Assembly: GCA_025356445.1 (NCBI GenBank)
Contig: JANXSZ010000028.1
Coordinates: 62,001 to 126,000, forward strand
From: Betaproteobacteria bacterium
GTDB lineage: Bacteria > Pseudomonadota > Gammaproteobacteria > Burkholderiales > Burkholderiaceae_C
DNA: 64,000 nucleotides
Reading direction: 5' to 3'
In this document: piece by piece, positions 46,728-55,255 of the stretch
Numbering within the stretch: position 1 is the first letter of the stretch
How the letters are laid out: every line of letters begins with the position of its first letter
Made by a program: the position numbers and the translations under genes
The notes under the pieces: model-generated
Databases searched by the model: none
The model's input: only the letters and a program-made list of their open reading frames with translations
What the model was told of the DNA's origin: nothing

Positions 46728-48161
46728 TTGAAGCTGCTGCACGCCCTTGTTTTAGTGCCTTTTGGGCTGGTAGCGTGCAGCACATCAGCGCCACCAGCTA
46801 GCGTTTCGATAGCGCCACCAGCGCAGTGGCAAGCTGTGCAGCCGGTATCGGCAGGTTTACCGCACAACGGTCAGCTCAGCGATTTGGCCCGCTGGTGGCA
46901 GCGCTTTGACGACCCGCTGCTGCTGTCGCTGATCGCCACCGCCCAACAGCTCAGCCCCACCGTCGCCAGCGCCGTCTCCCGTCTGGCCCAGGCGCAAGCC
47001 AACCAGCAACACACGGCCGCCCTGCTGCGCCCTCAGCTGGACTTGAACGGCAGCACCAGCCGGGGCCGCCAGACATCACTGCCCGGCGCACCGCTGGCCA
47101 CGCAGGCGCTTACCCGGCTGCAAACCAGCTGGGAAACCGATTTGTTCGGCACCTTGGCCGCCACCCGCAACGCGGCCCAGGCCCGCACCACAGGCGCACA
47201 AGCCCAGTGGCACGAGGCACGCGTAGCCGTTGCCGCCGAAATCGCCAACCTTTACTTTGACTGGCGCACCTGCCATGCCCTGAGAGAGGTAGCCCTGGCT
47301 GACAGCGCGTCCCGCAGCGTTACCGCCCGACTGGTCCAGCTCAGCACCCAGGCAGGCTTCGCCGCCCCAGCTACCGCGGCCCTGGCGCGAGCCAGCGCCG
47401 CCGAGAGCCGCAGCCGCCTGACCCAGCAGCAAGCCCAGTGCGACACCACCCTCAAAGGACTGGTGGCACTGAGTGGCATGGACGAGTCTGATTTACAGCA
47501 AAAACTGCTGTCAGCGCAAGCCTACAAAGCGACACCGGCTGCGTTTTCCATAGCATCTATCCCTGCGCTTGCCCTGACCCAGCGCCCTGACCTGTTCAAC
47601 GCCGAGCGCGAAGTCGCCGCCGCCAGCTTTGAAGTGGGCAGTGCCCAAGCCGAACGCTACCCACGCTTGACGCTGGCCGGCAGCGTGGGGCGGCTGAACC
47701 TGCGCACCGGCGACACCAGCTTTGACATCAGCACCTGGAGCATTGGCCCGTTGGCGGTCACGTTCCCCGTGCTGGACGGAGGCAAGTTCGCCGCCAATCT
47801 GGCTGGCGCCCAAGCCCGCTACGAAGAAGCCGCTGCCACCTACCGCGCCAAAGCACGCCAAGCCGTGCGTGAAGTCGAAGAAGCCCTGGTCGCCCTGCAC
47901 AGCGCCAACATCCGACAAGACGACCTGCGCACTGCCGCAAACGGGTACAGCACCGCCGTAACCCTCGCCCAGAACAGCCACCGCAGCGGCTTGGGCAGCT
48001 TGGCCGACCTGGAAGACGCCAAACGCGCCCAGCTCGCCGCTCTTTCCGCCCAGCTCACCACCGAACGCGAACGCCTCAGCGCCTGGATTGCGCTGTACCG
48101 CGCCGTCGGTGGCGGCTGGACACCGCCTGACGCCACCGCTCCACCCCAGGCTACGCCATGA
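46728..48161 (+). CDS. RND efflux outer-membrane factor, NodT/OprM family lipoprotein
   Basis: 477 residues from TTG 46728. MKLLHALVLVPFGLVAC is a lipoprotein signal with Cys17. Two OEP repeats follow, each with long coiled-coil helices (LSPTVASAVSRLAQAQANQQ; QRPDLFNAEREVAAASFEVGSAQAERYPRL) and beta-strand segments such as SWETDLFGTLAATRNAAQA. It forms the trimeric tunnel through the outer membrane for the MFP and RND proteins encoded next (ATGA overlap with the MFP start). It begins 15 bp after the reductase gene, the point that ties the pump to the acyl-carrier cassette. Confidence 0.92.
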   Translation: MKLLHALVLVPFGLVACSTSAPPASVSIAPPAQWQAVQPVSAGLPHNGQLSDLARWWQRFDDPLLLSLIATAQQLSPTVASAVSRLAQAQANQQHTAALLRPQLDLNGSTSRGRQTSLPGAPLATQALTRLQTSWETDLFGTLAATRNAAQARTTGAQAQWHEARVAVAAEIANLYFDWRTCHALREVALADSASRSVTARLVQLSTQAGFAAPATAALARASAAESRSRLTQQQAQCDTTLKGLVALSGMDESDLQQKLLSAQAYKATPAAFSIASIPALALTQRPDLFNAEREVAAASFEVGSAQAERYPRLTLAGSVGRLNLRTGDTSFDISTWSIGPLAVTFPVLDGGKFAANLAGAQARYEEAAATYRAKARQAVREVEEALVALHSANIRQDDLRTAANGYSTAVTLAQNSHRSGLGSLADLEDAKRAQLAALSAQLTTERERLSAWIALYRAVGGGWTPPDATAPPQATP

Positions 48162-49285
48162 AACACCCCTCACTTGCGGCATTCACCGTGCCTGCTACGT
48201 TTTGTATAGCTGCTTGTGCGCTACTGGCTTGCACTGCAGCCTTGTCTGCACCTGAAAAGACCCTTGCAGCAGCGGCAGCAACCAAACCAGCCCTCACCGT
48301 CACCATCGCCAAGCCCCAAACCACCAACCTGAGCCTGCAACTCAGCGCCAACGGCAGCATTGCCGCCTGGCAAGACGCCCTCATCGGCGCGCAGGCCAAC
48401 GGTTTGCCGCTGCGCGAAGTCAACGTGAACGTGGGCGACTGGGTGCGCAAAGGGCAGGTATTGGCCAGTTTTGCTACTGAAACCGTAGCAGCTGATGCCC
48501 AACAGGCGCGCGCTACATTGGCAGAAGCCCAGGCCAACGCCGCAGAAGCCAGCATCAACGCCACCCGTGCCCGCACCCTGCAAGGCACCGACGCACTGAG
48601 TGCCCAGCAAATCACCCAGTTCATCACCGCCGAGAAAACCGCCCAAGCCCGTGCCGACGCTGCCCAGGCTACCTTGGCGGCCCAACAGCTGCGCGTCAAC
48701 CAGGCCCAGGTGCTGGCCCCTGACAGCGGCGTCATCTCAGCCCGCAGCGCCACCGTGGGGGCCGTGGTGGGCAGCGGCACAGAGCTGTTCCGCATGGTGC
48801 GCCAGGGGCGGCTGGAATGGCGGGCCGAAGTCACCTCCAGCGAGCTCGCCCGCCTCAAACCTGGCCTGCTCGCCACCGTGACTGCCGCCAGCGGCGCGCA
48901 GGTCAAAGGCAAAGTGCGGATGATCGCGCCCACCGTGGACCCGCAAACCCGCGCGGTGCTGGTCTACGTGGACATTCCGCCCATGACCGCTGGCGCCAGT
49001 GGAGGGCTCATCCTGCCAGGGATGTTCGCCAAAGGTGTGTTTGAGTTTGGTGCATCCAATGGGCTGACCGTGCCCCAGCAAGCCGTGGTGATCCGCGACG
49101 GTTTCGCCTACGTGTTCCGCTGGAGTGCAGATGGCCATGTGCTGCAAACCAAAGTGCAGACCGGGCGGCGCAGCGGCACGCAGGTCGAGATCGTCAGCGG
49201 GCTGAAGCCTGAAGAGGCTGTGATCGTCACTGGTGCTGGTTTTTTGAACGATGGCGATCTGGTCAAAGTCGTTACAGCGAAGTAG
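48158..49285 (+). CDS. RND efflux periplasmic adaptor (membrane fusion protein)
   Basis: 375 residues. The N-terminus ends in LLACTAALSA, which could be either a lipobox or a Sec cleavage site. The barrel-sandwich hybrid, coiled-coil hairpin (AQQARATLAEAQANAAEA; AEKTAQARADAAQATL) and beta-barrel (VLAPDSGVISARSATVGAVVGSGTELFRMV; LVYVDIPP) are all present. It bridges the RND pump and the outer-membrane tunnel. The signal-peptide core (IAACALLACT) is encoded by a copy of the scattered repeat and matches, at 24 of 30 bases, the signal peptide of the unrelated protein at 61150. Confidence 0.93.
   Translation: MKHPSLAAFTVPATFCIAACALLACTAALSAPEKTLAAAAATKPALTVTIAKPQTTNLSLQLSANGSIAAWQDALIGAQANGLPLREVNVNVGDWVRKGQVLASFATETVAADAQQARATLAEAQANAAEASINATRARTLQGTDALSAQQITQFITAEKTAQARADAAQATLAAQQLRVNQAQVLAPDSGVISARSATVGAVVGSGTELFRMVRQGRLEWRAEVTSSELARLKPGLLATVTAASGAQVKGKVRMIAPTVDPQTRAVLVYVDIPPMTAGASGGLILPGMFAKGVFEFGASNGLTVPQQAVVIRDGFAYVFRWSADGHVLQTKVQTGRRSGTQVEIVSGLKPEEAVIVTGAGFLNDGDLVKVVTAK
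48201..48234 (+). repeat. Scattered-repeat copy forming a signal-peptide core
   Basis: ATAGCTGCTTGTGCGCTACT plus GGCTTGCACT is in frame as IAACALLACT. The same segment, 24 of 30 bases identical, occurs at 61171-61200 as IAACALWACT. Two unrelated exported proteins share it, so common descent of the repeat, not of the genes, is the simplest reading. Confidence 0.65.
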
Positions 49286-49294
49286 GCGCAGGCG

Positions 49295-52200
49295 ATGAAT
49301 TTCTCCGCCTATTCCATCAAAAACCCTATCCCGGCGTTGCTGCTGTTCGTGCTGCTGACGCTGGCCGGGCTGTTGGCGTTCAAAGCCAATGTGGTGCAGG
49401 ATTTCCCTGACATTGAGCTGCCCATCGTCACCGTGGTGGCCAGCTTGCCCGGCGCAGCCCCCGCGCAACTGGAAACCGAAGTTGCCCGCAAGATTGAAGA
49501 TGCCGTCGCCACGCTGCAAGGCCTGAAAAACCTCTACACCACAGTGCTCGACGGGGAAGTCACCGTGACCGCCGAGTTCGTTCTGGAGAAGAACCTCTCC
49601 GACGCTGTGAACGAGGTGCGCGACGCCGTGGCCCGCGTGCGGGCCGAGTTGCCCAGCGATCTGCGTGACCCAGCAGTCACCAAAGCCTCCACCGCAGGCC
49701 GCGTGGTGCTGACGTTCACCGCGCAATCGGACAAACTCGATGCGCAAGAACTCAGCTGGTTCGTCGACAACACCGTCGCCAAGCGTCTGCTGTCGGTGCC
49801 CGGTCTGGGTGCCGTCAAACGCCGGGGCGGGGCCAACCGGGAAGTCCGCGTTGAGCTGAATGCCGACAAGATGGCCGCCTTCGGCCTCACCGCCATTGAC
49901 GTGTCCCACCGCTTGCGTTTGGTGCAGCAAGACGCCCCCGGGGGGCGTGGCGACGTGAGCGGGGCCGAACAGGCGGTCCGCACCCTGGCCACCGCCAAAA
50001 CCGCGCAAGAACTCGCCACGCTGGACATCCCGCTGGCCGACGGCCGCCACATCCGCCTCGACCAGTTCGCCACCGTCACCGACACCGTGGCCGAGCCGCG
50101 TGCGCTGGCACTGCAAGACGGCAAACCTGTGGTGGGCTTCGAGGTGTTCCGCACCAAAGGTGCGAGCGAGATTGACGTGGCCCGGGGGGCACGTGCCGCC
50201 GTGGCCGAATTGCAAGCCGCAACACCGAATGTCACCCTGACCCAGGTCATCGACAACGCCCAGCCAGTGGAAGAAAACTTTGTCGGTTCGATGGAGCTTT
50301 TGTACGAAGGGGCCGCGCTGGCTGTGCTGGTGGTGCTCTGGTTTTTGCGCGACTGGCGAGCCACGCTGGTGGCCGCTGCGGCGCTACCGCTGTCCGTCAT
50401 CCCGGCCTTTTTGGGCATCAAATGGTTTGGCTATAGCATCAACACGGTGACGCTGCTGTCGCTGGCGCTGGTGGTGGGCGTGCTGGTGGACGACGCGATT
50501 GTCGAGATCGAAAACATCGAACGCCACCTGCGCATGGGCAAAACCCCAATGCAGGCAGCACTGGAAGCGGCGGACGAGATCGGTATGGCGGTGATCGCCA
50601 CCACCTTCGCCTTGGTGGCGGTGTTTTTGCCTACCGCCTTCATGGGCGGCGTCCCGGGCTTGTTTTTCAAGCAATTCGGCTGGACAGCCGTGCTGGCGAT
50701 TTTGGCCTCCTTGCTGGTGGCACGCCTGCTGACGCCCATGATGGCGGCGTACCTGATGAAGCCCAATGCTGTTCAATTTGTAGCTATTGATGCCCTGCCA
50801 GAGCGCACGACAGACAGTTTCATCATGAAAAAGTACCTCGCCACAGTGCGCTGGTGCCTTCACCACCGTTGGGTCACAGCCGCAGCCTCTTTGGCGTTCT
50901 TCGTGGGCTCACTGATGCTGGTGCCTCTGCTGCCCACCGGCTTTGTGCCACCGGCTGACCGTGCCCAAACCCAGATCAACCTGGAACTCCCCCCCGGCAG
51001 CACGCTGAACGACACCCTGGCCGTGGCCGAAGCGGCACGGCAGGCGGCGATGCAGGTCAAAGGCATCACTGGCGTGTTCAGCTCGGTGGGTGGCGGCTCC
51101 AGCGGCGACGCGTTTGCACCCGGTGCGGCGGCTGAGGCCCGGCGGGCGGTGCTGACGCTGACCACCGTTCACCGCACTGAGCGCCACGAATCGCTGCAAA
51201 CGCTGGAATCCGACATCCGAGAGCGCCTCTCCGACATACCCGGTGCCCGCTTCCAGGTTGGCCCGCCAGACACGGGGGTGAAAATGCAACTGGTACTCAA
51301 AAGCACCGACCCCCTGCTTTTGAACGCCACCGCCAAACAGGTGGAACGCGAGCTGCGCACCCTGCAAGGGATCGGCAACGTCAGCAGCAGCGCGTCCCTG
51401 GTACGCCCCGAAATCATCGTGCGGCCCGACTTCGCCAAAGCCGCCGACCTGGGCGTCACCGCAGCCAGCATCGGCGAGACGGTGCGCGTGGCGACAGCGG
51501 GCGACTACGACATCAACCTGCCCAAACTCAACCTGACAGAGCGCCAGGTGCTGATCCGCGTCAAGCTGCCCGATGCGGTGCGGGCGGATTTGGCGCAGTT
51601 GGAGCGCTTGACCGTCCCAGGCAAATCCGGCCCGGTGATGCTGGCCAACGTCGCCACCCTCTCCTTGGACGCGGGCCCCGCCCAAATCGATCGCCTGAAC
51701 CGCAGCCGCAACGTGACCTTTGACGTGGAACTCGGCAGCCGCCAGTTGGGCGAAGTCAACGAAGAAGCCCGCGCCCTGCCCGCCCTGAAAAACTTGCCCC
51801 CGAACGTGCAAATCGCCGAATTGGGCGACGCACAAGAGATGCAAGCCCTGTTCGCCAACTTTGGCGTGGCCATGGCCATTGGCGTGCTGTGCATCTACGG
51901 CGTGCTGGTGCTGCTGTTCCACGACTTCATGCAGCCAGTGACGATTCTGGCCGCACTGCCCTTGAGCATTGGCGGCGCGTTTGTCGCATTGCTGCTGACG
52001 GGCAAAGCACTCTCGATGCCATCGATGATCGGCCTCATCATGCTGATGGGCATCGTCACCAAAAATTCGATTTTGCTGGTGGACTACGCGATTTTGGCCA
52101 GAGCGGCCGGCATGAACCGCTTCGACGCGCTGGTAGACGCCTGCCACAAACGCAGCCGCCCGATTGTGATGACCACCATTGCGATGGGTGCTGGCATGCT

Positions 52201-52375
52201 GCCACTCGCCTTGGGCTGGGGCGCCGACCCGAGTTTTCGCAGCCCGATGGCCGTGGCGGTGATAGGCGGGTTGATCACCTCAACGCTGCTGAGTTTGCTG
52301 GTGGTGCCTGCGGTGTTCACGTTTGTGGACGATGTGGCGCTGGGGGTGCGGCGGGGATTCAAGCGGGGCAGGTAG
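49295..52375 (+). CDS. RND efflux inner-membrane pump (AcrB/MexB-type, HAE family)
   Basis: 1026 residues, close to the family norm. Twelve transmembrane helices with two large periplasmic loops. Proton-relay aspartates sit in LVVGVLVDDAIVEIENIERHLRMG (TM4), with the matching TM10 lysine region in MGIVTKNSILLVDYAI. The start ISFSAYSIKNPIPALLL-type N-terminus (MNFSAYSIKNPIPALLLFVLL) is standard. It uses the proton gradient to export substrates through the preceding adaptor and outer-membrane factor. A convergent rfaE2-like gene ends 2 bp from its stop. Substrate unknown; a product of the upstream ACP-KAS-reductase genes is the working idea. Confidence 0.95.
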   Translation: MNFSAYSIKNPIPALLLFVLLTLAGLLAFKANVVQDFPDIELPIVTVVASLPGAAPAQLETEVARKIEDAVATLQGLKNLYTTVLDGEVTVTAEFVLEKNLSDAVNEVRDAVARVRAELPSDLRDPAVTKASTAGRVVLTFTAQSDKLDAQELSWFVDNTVAKRLLSVPGLGAVKRRGGANREVRVELNADKMAAFGLTAIDVSHRLRLVQQDAPGGRGDVSGAEQAVRTLATAKTAQELATLDIPLADGRHIRLDQFATVTDTVAEPRALALQDGKPVVGFEVFRTKGASEIDVARGARAAVAELQAATPNVTLTQVIDNAQPVEENFVGSMELLYEGAALAVLVVLWFLRDWRATLVAAAALPLSVIPAFLGIKWFGYSINTVTLLSLALVVGVLVDDAIVEIENIERHLRMGKTPMQAALEAADEIGMAVIATTFALVAVFLPTAFMGGVPGLFFKQFGWTAVLAILASLLVARLLTPMMAAYLMKPNAVQFVAIDALPERTTDSFIMKKYLATVRWCLHHRWVTAAASLAFFVGSLMLVPLLPTGFVPPADRAQTQINLELPPGSTLNDTLAVAEAARQAAMQVKGITGVFSSVGGGSSGDAFAPGAAAEARRAVLTLTTVHRTERHESLQTLESDIRERLSDIPGARFQVGPPDTGVKMQLVLKSTDPLLLNATAKQVERELRTLQGIGNVSSSASLVRPEIIVRPDFAKAADLGVTAASIGETVRVATAGDYDINLPKLNLTERQVLIRVKLPDAVRADLAQLERLTVPGKSGPVMLANVATLSLDAGPAQIDRLNRSRNVTFDVELGSRQLGEVNEEARALPALKNLPPNVQIAELGDAQEMQALFANFGVAMAIGVLCIYGVLVLLFHDFMQPVTILAALPLSIGGAFVALLLTGKALSMPSMIGLIMLMGIVTKNSILLVDYAILARAAGMNRFDALVDACHKRSRPIVMTTIAMGAGMLPLALGWGADPSFRSPMAVAVIGGLITSTLLSLLVVPAVFTFVDDVALGVRRGFKRGR

Positions 52376-52377
52376 GC

Positions 52378-52899
52378 TTAGCGCACACTGCGGATCTTTT
52401 TCACCAGCGCCGTTGTCGAGTACCCGTCCACAAAGGCAATCGTCATAGCAACCCCGCCATAAGCCTGTACAACCTTGGCCTCGGCCAGCAGGGCCATGTC
52501 GTAGTCGCCGCCTTTCACCAGCACATCAGGGCGCAGTTCGGTGATGAGTTCCAGTGGGGTGTCTTCGTCAAACCAAGTAACCAAACTGACGGACTCCAAT
52601 GCGGCGATGACCATGGCACGGTCGGCCTCAGCGTTCAGCGGACGGTCGGGGCCTTTGCCCAAGCGCTTGGCGGAGGCATCGGTGTTCAGGGCGACGATGA
52701 GGCTGCCTGCCTCTCCTGCCAAGGCCCGCGCCTGCGCCAAGTAGCTCACATGGCCTCGGTGCAGCACGTCAAAGACGCCGTTGGTGAAGATAATGGGACG
52801 GGGTAAGGCGGCCAATCGCGCAGCCAGATCGGCGCGTTCGCAAAGTTTACGGGTGAAGGCCGGTAAGGCTGGCGTGGAGAGGTCAGGCGCAAGGTTCAT
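52378..52899 (-). CDS. rfaE2: D-glycero-beta-D-manno-heptose 1-phosphate adenylyltransferase
   Basis: 173 residues. IIFTNGVFDVLHRGHVSYLAQARALAGEAGSLIVALNTDASAKRLGKGPDRPLNAEADRAMVIAALESVSLV is the HldE C-domain type nucleotidyltransferase with the H-x-G-H motif. It makes ADP-heptose from heptose-1-phosphate and ATP for lipopolysaccharide core. The kinase (RfaE1) domain is absent, so this is the split form usual in betaproteobacteria. It converges with the RND gene and is followed, across a 122 bp gap, by a divergent HD-GYP-like gene. Confidence 0.95.
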   Translation of the reverse strand: MNLAPDLSTPALPAFTRKLCERADLAARLAALPRPIIFTNGVFDVLHRGHVSYLAQARALAGEAGSLIVALNTDASAKRLGKGPDRPLNAEADRAMVIAALESVSLVTWFDEDTPLELITELRPDVLVKGGDYDMALLAEAKVVQAYGGVAMTIAFVDGYSTTALVKKIRSVR

Positions 52900-53021
52900 G
52901 CGTGAATCCTAGCAGGTGGTTACAGCCCCGCCCGAGCGCAAAAATAACAAAGCAATACGCCTTTTCCCCCTGTAGACCCCGATAACACTGCACAGCGGAT
53001 TGACTCATAATCAGTGGCAGC

Positions 53022-54260
53022 ATGAAACTCGCCACCGTCAGCTTTAATACCATCCCCCTCGGGCGGCCTTTGCCTTTTGCCCTGCGCACAGCCGATGGCA
53101 TTTTATTGGCGAGCAAAGGCTATATATTCACCGAACGCGAAGCACTCGATACGCTGGCCGCCCATGGCACGCTGTACGTGGACGAGGAAGAATCCAAGTT
53201 GTACCGGCGACAGATGGCCTCGCAAATGAACGCGCTGGTCAACAACCAGGACACCACGCTGGGACAAATTGCGGAGTCGCGCCTGTCGTCCATTGAATTG
53301 CAGTACAGCCCTGGCAGTGGGGGCGGCGGCATGGTGGACGATGTGCTGGCGGACAACGATGCGCCCATCGACTGGCTGGACATGCAAAGCCGCGCCAATT
53401 CGCTGATGCGCGACCCGAACAGCCTGCGCTTTTTGCACCGACTGGACCGCCTGCACAAAGACCTGAGCACCATCGCCAAGCGCAATCCGGACACGATTTT
53501 GTTCGCATTGATTCACCTCACCGCAAGCGAAACCCTGTTTTACAGCGCCACCCACGCCATGCTGGTGTGCGTGATGTGCTCGCTGGCCGCACGCGATGTC
53601 CTCAACTGGTCACCCGAGCTGGAAACGGCGATGGCGCGTGCCTCGCTGACGATGAACCTGTCGATGACGGAATTGCAAGACCAACTCTCGGGCCAGCATC
53701 AGCCTCCCACACCCGACCAACGCCGCCAGATTGACACCCACGCCTCGCGCTCGGTCGAGATTTTGCAAAAACGGGGGGTTACAGATCCGGTCTGGCTGGG
53801 GGCCGTGCTGCACCACCACTCAGCGGTATCAGGCCCACTGGCCGGGCGCATCCCAGCGCAGCAAATTGCACGCTTGATTCAGCGGGCTGACGGGTTTGCA
53901 GCCCGCTTGTCCCCGCGTGCTTCGCGCGCGCCTATGGCTCCGTCAGCGGCCATGCAGGCGACCTATTTTGACGAAAGCCGCAAGGTAGACGAAGCCGGTG
54001 CCTCGCTCATCAAGGCGGTGGGCATTTACCCACCGGGCTCGTTTGTGAAGCTGGCCAGCAACGAGATCGCCACCGTGGTGCGGCGTGGCATCAATACCTT
54101 GACACCTCGGGTAGCGGTGCTGGTGAACAAGCAGGGTATGCCGATGGTGGAACCGGCGATCCGCGATACCCGTCTGCCTGAGCACCGTATTGTGGCCAGC
54201 GTGAGCTACAAAGACATCAAGGTACGCTCAGACTTGGTACGCTTGCTGACGTTGACTTGA
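53022..54260 (+). CDS. HD-GYP-fold protein lacking the HD catalytic pair
   Basis: 412 residues. The first ~100 residues form an unrecognised N-domain with a Gly-rich linker. Residues ~130-330 follow an HD-GYP domain in order: LHRLDRLHKDLSTIA, YSATHAMLVCVMCSLA, then VLHHHSAVSG and IARLIQRADGFAARLSPRASR, ending GIYPPGSFVKLASNEIATVV. Where active members read A-L-L-H-D-I-G-K, this one reads ASLTMNLSMTE, so the metal-binding HD pair is missing. It is probably a catalytically dead c-di-GMP-type domain, perhaps a binding or scaffold protein. Its 3' end overlaps the convergent ferritin-like gene by 44 bp. Confidence 0.8.
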   Translation: MKLATVSFNTIPLGRPLPFALRTADGILLASKGYIFTEREALDTLAAHGTLYVDEEESKLYRRQMASQMNALVNNQDTTLGQIAESRLSSIELQYSPGSGGGGMVDDVLADNDAPIDWLDMQSRANSLMRDPNSLRFLHRLDRLHKDLSTIAKRNPDTILFALIHLTASETLFYSATHAMLVCVMCSLAARDVLNWSPELETAMARASLTMNLSMTELQDQLSGQHQPPTPDQRRQIDTHASRSVEILQKRGVTDPVWLGAVLHHHSAVSGPLAGRIPAQQIARLIQRADGFAARLSPRASRAPMAPSAAMQATYFDESRKVDEAGASLIKAVGIYPPGSFVKLASNEIATVVRRGINTLTPRVAVLVNKQGMPMVEPAIRDTRLPEHRIVASVSYKDIKVRSDLVRLLTLT

Positions 54261-55146
54261 CGGACGCAGCAAGCTCTTGCGCCACTTGTTGCGCAGTTTC
54301 TTTGCGGTAGCGGTTCAACTCCTGGACAGTCTTGAAGCTGCGATCAAGCAGCAAACTCAGGTTGTGCAGGATACGGTCAACCACTTTGCCTTCCCAGATA
54401 GCATCAAAGTTGATTTGCTGGTTCAGCCACTGGTCCATCCAATCGGGATTGGGCACCCGACTTTGGACAGTATCTCTCGGGAACAGGCTTTTGTTCACAT
54501 GCAAATTGGTCGGGTGCAGTGCCTGCGCAGTACGGCGGGCGCTGGCCATCAGCACACCGACTTTGCTGAATGCGGCCTTGGCCTCACAGCCAAAATTGGT
54601 GATGGCGCGCTTCATGTAGCGCAGGTAAGCCCCCCCGTGGCGGGCTTCGTCCTGGCTGAGCGTGGTGTAGATTTTTTTGATAACGGGCTCGGTGTGCCAT
54701 TCTGCGGCGCGGCGGTACCAGTGGTTAAGGCGGATTTCACCGCAAAAATGCAACATCAAGGTCTCTAACGCGGGGGCAGGATCGAACTCAAAACGCACCT
54801 CGTGCAACTCGGCTTCAGTGGGCACCAGCTCGGGACGGAAACGGCGCAGGTACTCCATCAGCACCAACGAGTGTTTTTGCTCTTCAAAAAACCAGATCGA
54901 CAGGAAGGCGCAAAAATCACTGTCACCCCGGTTGTCACGCAGGAACATCTCGGTTGCGGGCAGTGCAGCCCATTCCGTAATGGCGTTCATCTTGATGGTT
55001 TGCGCTTGCTCGTCAGTCAAGCTATGGGCTTCAAACGCACTCCAGGGAATGTCTTTTTCCATGTCCCAGCGGACGGATTCCAGCTGCTTGAATAATTCGG
55101 GGTACAGCATGGGGGTGGATACAACAGAAGGCATAGCGGTTGTCAT
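54217..55146 (-). CDS. Ferritin-like di-iron protein (acyl-ACP-desaturase-like fold)
   Basis: 309 residues from ATG 55146; upstream in-frame sequence does not look coding. Iron ligands of a four-helix di-iron centre are visible: E58, E89-x-x-H92 (WFFEEQKHSL), E137 (CGEIRLNHW) and E167-x-x-H170 (SQDEARHGG). The two EXXH motifs are those of desaturases, ribonucleotide reductase R2 and bacterioferritin-like oxygenases. A C-terminal helix-rich tail (IWEGKVVDRILHNLSLLLDRSFKTVQEL) follows. It may oxidise a lipid or act as a general di-iron oxygenase; a desaturase role is only suggestive. It converges with the HD-GYP-like gene. Confidence 0.75.
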   Translation of the reverse strand: MTTAMPSVVSTPMLYPELFKQLESVRWDMEKDIPWSAFEAHSLTDEQAQTIKMNAITEWAALPATEMFLRDNRGDSDFCAFLSIWFFEEQKHSLVLMEYLRRFRPELVPTEAELHEVRFEFDPAPALETLMLHFCGEIRLNHWYRRAAEWHTEPVIKKIYTTLSQDEARHGGAYLRYMKRAITNFGCEAKAAFSKVGVLMASARRTAQALHPTNLHVNKSLFPRDTVQSRVPNPDWMDQWLNQQINFDAIWEGKVVDRILHNLSLLLDRSFKTVQELNRYRKETAQQVAQELAASVKSTSASVPSLSVP

Positions 55147-55255
55147 GGCGGATCTTTCAAAGCGTCGCGATGGTTTTATTCTATGCAATCGGCCTGACGT
55201 GTGCGTGACAGCCACCACACCCCAACGGGGTAGGACAGCATGCCGGGATGCCCTT

